64,000 nt of DNA, from contig NZ_FORC01000003.1 in assembly GCF_900113905.1 (NCBI RefSeq), forward strand, positions 62,001-126,000. The letters run 5' to 3'. This DNA is from Phytopseudomonas argentinensis (GTDB lineage Bacteria; Pseudomonadota; Gammaproteobacteria; Pseudomonadales; Pseudomonadaceae). The position numbers and the translations under genes are program-made. Under the pieces are notes generated by a model, which searched no databases, was not told the origin of the DNA, and was given only the letters and a program-made list of their open reading frames with translations. Positions 59,773 through 64,000 of this stretch are shown here, one piece after another. Within the stretch, counting starts at the first letter, position 1, and each line of letters starts with the position of its first letter.

Positions 59773-61074
59773 CTATTGAGCAGGCGCATCAGCATTGCGC
59801 GATTCCGGCACGGCCTCGCCACCGGAAGACCGCGCCTCTTTGCCACGCCACATCTGCTCGACGTCGAGGGGACGGGCGATCAGGAGTTTCCCCGATATAT
59901 TCGAAGGGCCGAATGTGCGTACTTCATAAAGCGCCTCGAAGGCCTCGCTATCACCCAGACGGGCCTCCAGGCGGCCGAGCTCGGCAACATTCGCCGCAAG
60001 GTGCCCGGCCTCGACGAGCGCGGGATCCATGACCCCTGCAACCACGACGACATGGTTGCCTGCAGGGCCCGGGAAGCGCGCAAGATACGCATAATCACGG
60101 CGCATGATGCCCTGCATGGAGGGCTCGTCCCAGTCGGCCTGGAAACGCTCGCCGCTCGCCTTGTCCACAAGGGTGTCACCGCTCGGCGACAGGGAAAAGC
60201 CGGAAATATCGAAGAACGGCTCCTGCAAATCGCCAAGAGTGTCGAGCAACCCGACATAAACGATGTCGTGGTTGCTCAGCATCTCGTTGGTAAAACGTGA
60301 TGTCGTCACGCTTTTGATCAGGCTGGCATTGCCGGGCCGGGTCAGGGCCACGATCGGTGCCACCGCAGCCAGGGCAGGTGCCAGGCTGTTGGGCAGGTGA
60401 TAAGCATTCATGTCGACATAGCGCTGGCCCTGGGGCTCGCTCTGCTTGAACCGATCGAGCGCTTCACTGGACACGATACCGGGGTCGGCAATCATGCGCA
60501 TGACCGCGCCGTCAGCACCGCGCTCGCCAAACACATAGAAGTCACCGGAGACGATCAATACCGGCGCAGGGCTGTCTGTCAGGCCACGCCACAGAATGCT
60601 TTGGGTACCTGGGTCATTGGCAGATGCGGCCGTCCACCAGAGCCAGCCCGCGGCATTTAGCACCAGCAAAAGCGCCGCGCCCGCGAGATACCGCCAACCG
60701 AGGACACTTCGCCGCGAATGATCGAGGCGTCCATCCGCCTCGTCGGGAACGACCACGACCAGGCGATACTCACCACGGGGCAGGACCAGCCGCTCCCCCC
60801 GCTCATCTGCCGGTGCCGCCTCCAGTTTCTTTCGCAGCCGGTGAACATGCACGCGCACCGTTGCATCGACAGCAAGATCCGCATCGCTGGTACGACCAAA
60901 CACGACGCGGGCAATCTCGATCTCCTTGGTGGCAGTCGCCGTCAGCGATCGTTCGAGGAGAAACTCGAAGAGGCGAATCATCCGGCGCGATTTGCCGAGC
61001 AGCCCGCTTTCTAAAATTCGTTGTGCGTGGGCGGCGAGTCGCTGCTCTTCGCCCCCATCCTGCAGCTCATCCAT
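59773..61074 (-). CDS. Membrane-anchored winged-helix protein with unrecognised C-terminal domain
   Basis: This 433-residue protein has an N-terminal winged helix (about residues 12-102). MIRLFEFLLERSLT, KEIEIARVVFGR, DATVRVHVHRLRKKLE and RLVLPRGEYRLVV match the OmpR/ToxR-like DNA-binding type that is common in Acidobacteria and Alphaproteobacteria and rarer in Pseudomonas. One membrane helix (WRYLAGAALLLVLNAAGWLWW, about 125-145) separates it from about 285 residues, presumably periplasmic, which I do not recognise (GDFYVFGERG, FTNEMLSNHDIVYVGLLDTL, GNHVVVVAGVMDPALVEAG). It could sense an external signal and bind DNA like ToxR or CadC. I use ATG 61074; a TTG 14 codons earlier is possible. 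Confidence 0.75.
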   Translation of the reverse strand: MDELQDGGEEQRLAAHAQRILESGLLGKSRRMIRLFEFLLERSLTATATKEIEIARVVFGRTSDADLAVDATVRVHVHRLRKKLEAAPADERGERLVLPRGEYRLVVVVPDEADGRLDHSRRSVLGWRYLAGAALLLVLNAAGWLWWTAASANDPGTQSILWRGLTDSPAPVLIVSGDFYVFGERGADGAVMRMIADPGIVSSEALDRFKQSEPQGQRYVDMNAYHLPNSLAPALAAVAPIVALTRPGNASLIKSVTTSRFTNEMLSNHDIVYVGLLDTLGDLQEPFFDISGFSLSPSGDTLVDKASGERFQADWDEPSMQGIMRRDYAYLARFPGPAGNHVVVVAGVMDPALVEAGHLAANVAELGRLEARLGDSEAFEALYEVRTFGPSNISGKLLIARPLDVEQMWRGKEARSSGGEAVPESRNADAPAQ

Positions 61075-61424
61075 TTCACGCCCCTGCTGCTCGTGATGGC
61101 ATTGAACATGCGCCAATGGCCCGTTGCTCGACTTATGTTGCCGAGATCACGATCCGCTGTTCCCCGCTCCGGATTGACGGGACAGCCCCAAGCATAGGCG
61201 CCAGGCCAGGTACATCCGTATCCCAAATCGGCACATGGCGGTGCTTGCCGGGAAGCGACCTGGCCGCTGGCCGCCATAACCGCTCACGTCCGAGGGCATT
61301 CCTGCACGTGGCGGTACCACGCGGCTCCTATCAACCGCCCGGCCTGCTCGCTGCCGCGGCAAATGCGCCGATCAAGGCGAACCTTCTGATAGGCTTGCCC
61401 GCTGACCACTGGGAGAGCGACTCG
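61075..61424. other. Divergent spacer between the winged-helix gene and bioA
   Basis: This 350-base region must hold promoters for both genes. I see no BirA-like palindrome, no clear -35/-10 pair and no coding frame beyond the upstream extension of bioA, which lacks aminotransferase sequence. Confidence 0.45.
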
Positions 61425-62828
61425 ATGAGTAACCAACACTGGATGCAGCGTGACCTGGACGTCCTCTGGCACCCCTGTACACAGATGAAGGACCACGAGC
61501 GCCTGCCGCTGATTCCGATTCGCCGCGGCGAAGGCGTGTGGCTGGAAGACTTCGAGGGCAAGCGCTACCTGGATGCCGTCAGCTCCTGGTGGGTCAACGT
61601 GTTCGGCCATGCCAACCCGCGCATCGGCGAGCGCATCAAAGAGCAGGTCGATCAGCTCGAGCACGTGATGCTGGCCGGTTTCAGCCACCAGCCGGTGGTC
61701 GAGCTGTCCGAACGCCTGGTGAAGATCACACCGCCGGGGCTGAGCCGGGTGTTCTACGCCGACAACGGTTCTTCCGGGATCGAAGTGGCGCTGAAGATGA
61801 GCTTCCACTACTGGCTAAACAGCGGCCAGCCTGCCAAGAAACGCTTCGTGACCCTGACCAACAGCTACCATGGTGAAACCGTGGCGGCCATGTCGGTGGG
61901 TGACGTCGCGCTGTTCACCGACACCTACAAGGCATTGCTGCTCGACACCCTCAAGGTACCCAGCCCGGACTGCTACCTGCGCCCGGACGGGGTGAGCTGG
62001 GAAGCGCATTCGCGCACGATGTTCGCCGCCATGGAGCAGACCCTGGCCGAGCACCATCACGAAGTGGCGGCGGTGATCGTCGAGCCGTTGATCCAGGGTG
62101 CCGGCGGCATGCGCATGTACCATCCCATCTACCTGACGCTGCTGCGCGAGGCCTGCGACCGCTACGGCGTGCACCTGATCCATGACGAGATCGCCGTCGG
62201 CTTCGGGCGCACCGGCACGATGTTCGCCTGCGAGCAGGCCGGCATCACCCCGGACTTTCTGGTGCTGTCCAAGGCGCTCACCGGCGGCTACCTGCCGATG
62301 GCCGCGGTGCTGACCACCGATGACGTCTACGCCGCCTTCTACGACGAGTACGCCACCCTGCGCGCCTTCCTGCACTCGCACACCTACACCGGCAACCCGC
62401 TGGCCTGCGCCGCCGCCCTGGCGACCCTGGACATCTTCGAAGAGGACGGCGTGATCGAGGCCAACAAGCGCTTGGCCAAGCGCATGGCCAGTGCCACCGC
62501 GCACCTGGTCGATCACCCGCATGTGGCCGAGGTGCGCCAGACCGGCATGGCGCTGGCCATCGAGATGGTCCAGGACAAGGCCGGCAAGGTCGCCTACCCC
62601 TGGCAGGAGCGCCGCGGCCTCAAGGTGTACCAGCACGCCCTGAGCCGCGGCGCCTTGCTGCGGCCGCTGGGCAGCGTGGTGTACTTCCTGCCGCCCTATG
62701 TGATCAGCGAGGAGCAGATCGATTTTCTCGCCGACGTCGCCAGCGAAGGCATCGACCTGGCCACCCGCACCTCGGTCAGCGTGCCGGTTGGCGACACCCG
62801 CTATCCAGGTTTCCGCGACCCGGGCTAA
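61425..62828 (+). CDS. bioA: BioA adenosylmethionine-8-amino-7-oxononanoate aminotransferase
   Basis: This 467-residue PLP enzyme has WHPCTQMKDHERLPLIPI near residue 15, YLDAVSSWWVNVFGHANPRI, ADNGSSGIEVALKMSFHYW, IHDEIAVGFGRTGTMFACEQ and the PLP lysine in LVLSKALTGGYLPMAAVLT. It uses SAM as amino donor to make 7,8-diaminopelargonate in biotin synthesis, so it draws on the metK product. ATG 61425 has GGGAG nine bases upstream; the frame stays open about 800 bases upstream without likeness. It precedes rsmE as in PAO1. Confidence 0.95.
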   Translation: MSNQHWMQRDLDVLWHPCTQMKDHERLPLIPIRRGEGVWLEDFEGKRYLDAVSSWWVNVFGHANPRIGERIKEQVDQLEHVMLAGFSHQPVVELSERLVKITPPGLSRVFYADNGSSGIEVALKMSFHYWLNSGQPAKKRFVTLTNSYHGETVAAMSVGDVALFTDTYKALLLDTLKVPSPDCYLRPDGVSWEAHSRTMFAAMEQTLAEHHHEVAAVIVEPLIQGAGGMRMYHPIYLTLLREACDRYGVHLIHDEIAVGFGRTGTMFACEQAGITPDFLVLSKALTGGYLPMAAVLTTDDVYAAFYDEYATLRAFLHSHTYTGNPLACAAALATLDIFEEDGVIEANKRLAKRMASATAHLVDHPHVAEVRQTGMALAIEMVQDKAGKVAYPWQERRGLKVYQHALSRGALLRPLGSVVYFLPPYVISEEQIDFLADVASEGIDLATRTSVSVPVGDTRYPGFRDPG

Positions 62829-62911
62829 AGGCCGCAGCAAGCCTCTGGTAACAGCAGGGGCGCCAGGTGCTTTAAACTTGGCGCTTCAACTTGCCGCTTG
62901 TACCTGCCCTT

Positions 62912-63631
62912 ATGCGCCTTTCCCGTTTCTTTATCGATGCTCCACTCTCTCTCGGCCAACACCAACTGCCCGAAGCCCAGGCCCATTACATCGGCCGGGT
63001 ACTGCGTCATGCGGCGGGCGACGCGGTGCAACTGTTCGATGGCAGCGGCCAGGAGTTTCTCGGCGAGCTGATCGAGGTGGGCAAAAAGACCGTACGCGTC
63101 GAGTTGCGCGAACAATTCGCCGGGCAGGCCGAGTCGCCGCTGCACATCCATCTGGGCCAGGGGCTGTCGCGCGGCGAGCGCATGGACTGGGCAATCCAGA
63201 AGGCCACCGAACTCGGCGCCCAGGTGATCAGCCCGATCATCGGTGCGCGCTGCGAGGTACGCCTGAAGGACGAGCGCACCGACAAGCGCATGGCCCACTG
63301 GCGCCAGGTGGCGATCAGCGCCTGCGAGCAATGCGGTCGCTCGGTGATCCCGCTGATCAATCCCCCCATCGCGCTGGGCGACTGGCTGCAGCAAGCCCAG
63401 GCGGATCTCAAGCTGGTGCTGCACCCGGTCGCCGAGCCGCTGAGCAGCCATGCCAAACCCACCTCGCTGGCCTTTCTGATCGGGCCGGAAGGCGGCCTTA
63501 CCGACGCCGAGGTCGAGCAGGCCAAACACACCGGCTTCCATGCCGCGCGCCTTGGCCCCCGGGTGCTACGCACCGAAACCGCGCCGGTTGCCGGCCTGGC
63601 GGTGGCACAGCACCTGTGGGGCGACTTCTAG
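62912..63631 (+). CDS. rsmE: RsmE 16S rRNA m3U1498 methyltransferase
   Basis: This 239-residue SPOUT enzyme has an N-terminal PUA-like domain (MRLSRFFIDAPL, HYIGRVLRHAAGDAVQLFDGSG) and the trefoil-knot domain (GERMDWAIQKATELGAQVISPI, FLIGPEGGLTDAEVE, LGPRVLRTETAPVAGLAV). It methylates U1498 of 16S rRNA using SAM. The start MRLSRFF is the family form; the seven codons before it in frame are unlikely. The ribosome site is weak. It follows bioA by 83 bases. Confidence 0.94.
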   Translation: MRLSRFFIDAPLSLGQHQLPEAQAHYIGRVLRHAAGDAVQLFDGSGQEFLGELIEVGKKTVRVELREQFAGQAESPLHIHLGQGLSRGERMDWAIQKATELGAQVISPIIGARCEVRLKDERTDKRMAHWRQVAISACEQCGRSVIPLINPPIALGDWLQQAQADLKLVLHPVAEPLSSHAKPTSLAFLIGPEGGLTDAEVEQAKHTGFHAARLGPRVLRTETAPVAGLAVAQHLWGDF

Positions 63632-63745
63632 GATCCGCCCGGCAGGCCGTCGCGCACGAATGTCGCCCAGGCCAAAGGAAAACCCTGACCGATTGGCTAT
63701 CATCAGTCCATGGACGCCCCTGCAGGCCGTGATGAGAGCCCGACC

Positions 63746-64000
63746 ATGAATGACCGTTATTCGAGCGCCCAGATCCTGCTTCACTGGCTCAGCGCGCTGC
63801 TGGTCATCTGCACCCTGTCGCTGCCCTACGCCCAGGATTGGCTTGCCGATTGGCTAGGCGGCACGGGAGGCGTATTCACCCTGCACAAATCTTTGGGGCT
63901 GACGATCCTGTTGGTCACCTCGCTGCGCCTGCTGGTACGTGCTCGCCACGGCGCACCGCAGTTGCTGGCCGATGACGCCCGCTGGCAGCGCACAGCGGCC
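63746..64000 (+). CDS. Cytochrome b561-family protein, truncated by the window end
   Basis: The first 85 residues are present (MNDRYSSAQILLHWLSALLV, then LHKSLGLTILLVTSLRLLVR), with two membrane helices and the first haem histidines in LHWL and LHKS. It resembles the 56496-57041 product but is not a close copy. It corresponds to PAO1 PA0418 after rsmE. The remaining helices lie beyond base 64000. Confidence 0.85.
   Translation, partial: MNDRYSSAQILLHWLSALLVICTLSLPYAQDWLADWLGGTGGVFTLHKSLGLTILLVTSLRLLVRARHGAPQLLADDARWQRTAA

Noticed and set aside
60624..61424. Long N-terminal extension of bioA
   Set aside because: The frame is open by chance in GC-rich DNA, overlaps the winged-helix gene on the other strand, has no aminotransferase sequence, and the ATG at 61425 has a good ribosome site and family-length product.

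Overview
The window is about 64 kb of GC-rich chromosome from a Pseudomonas (Gammaproteobacteria). The genus call rests on protein-level recognition of SutA, the complete spu polyamine locus, the agu agmatine locus, DesA, RhlE and PpnN. It also rests on gene order: blocks are collinear, from memory of the PAO1 map, with PA5280-PA5291, PA0304-PA0285, PA0555-PA0546 and PA0432-PA0418, but joined in a different order. Nearly everything is housekeeping or core metabolism. I see no prophage, CRISPR array, rRNA, tRNA or intact insertion sequence.

Layout. 1-9.4 kb: end of xerC coupled to a YigB-like phosphatase; REPIN; sutA and yjbQ; a nitrogen module glnK-amtB-amt2 with two different ammonium channels; ubiK; comM; betT. 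9.6-18 kb (minus strand): the spu operon spuB-C-D-E-F-G-H for polyamine uptake and catabolism. Its potH/potI junction carries a duplicated gene tail that forms a fully coupled 29-codon ORF. 18.8-24.2 kb (plus strand): spuI, a third binding protein with a divergent pocket, aguR, aguB and aguA, so that agmatine is converted through N-carbamoylputrescine to putrescine for the Spu pathway. 24.3-30.9 kb: an OprE-like porin, a diguanylate cyclase, the DesA desaturase and a GGDEF-EAL protein.

30.9-36.8 kb: glutathione transferase, a YccS-like membrane protein overlapping a Gre-like factor, a metallopeptidase, a MITE-like element that ends exactly at a stop codon, and an aldose dehydrogenase. 37-43.2 kb (minus strand): central carbon genes tktA-epd-pgk, two small lipoproteins and fba. 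43.3-51.2 kb: the S-adenosylmethionine cycle. A 19-bp-armed palindrome precedes an ArsR/methyltransferase regulator translationally coupled to metK; about 4 kb on, a clear S-adenosylhomocysteine riboswitch precedes ahcY-metF. LigB, a thioesterase and a small secreted protein lie between.

51.4-57 kb: ppnN, a siderophore-interacting reductase, rhlE, and a cytochrome b561/YceI pair. In PAO1 mexR-mexAB-oprM lies between the YceI gene and rhlE; here they are convergent neighbours separated only by two terminators. 57-61.4 kb is the most accessory-looking part: an 800-bp spacer, phased CCGTTA repeats, a sterol-desaturase-family enzyme, a nitroreductase and a membrane-anchored winged-helix protein with an unrecognised C-terminal domain. 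The window closes with bioA, rsmE and a truncated cytochrome b561 gene.

The least described items are the coupled micro-ORF in the spu operon, the palindrome plus ArsR/methyltransferase-metK operon next to an SAH riboswitch operon, the direct repeats upstream of aguBA, the MITE-like element and the winged-helix membrane protein.
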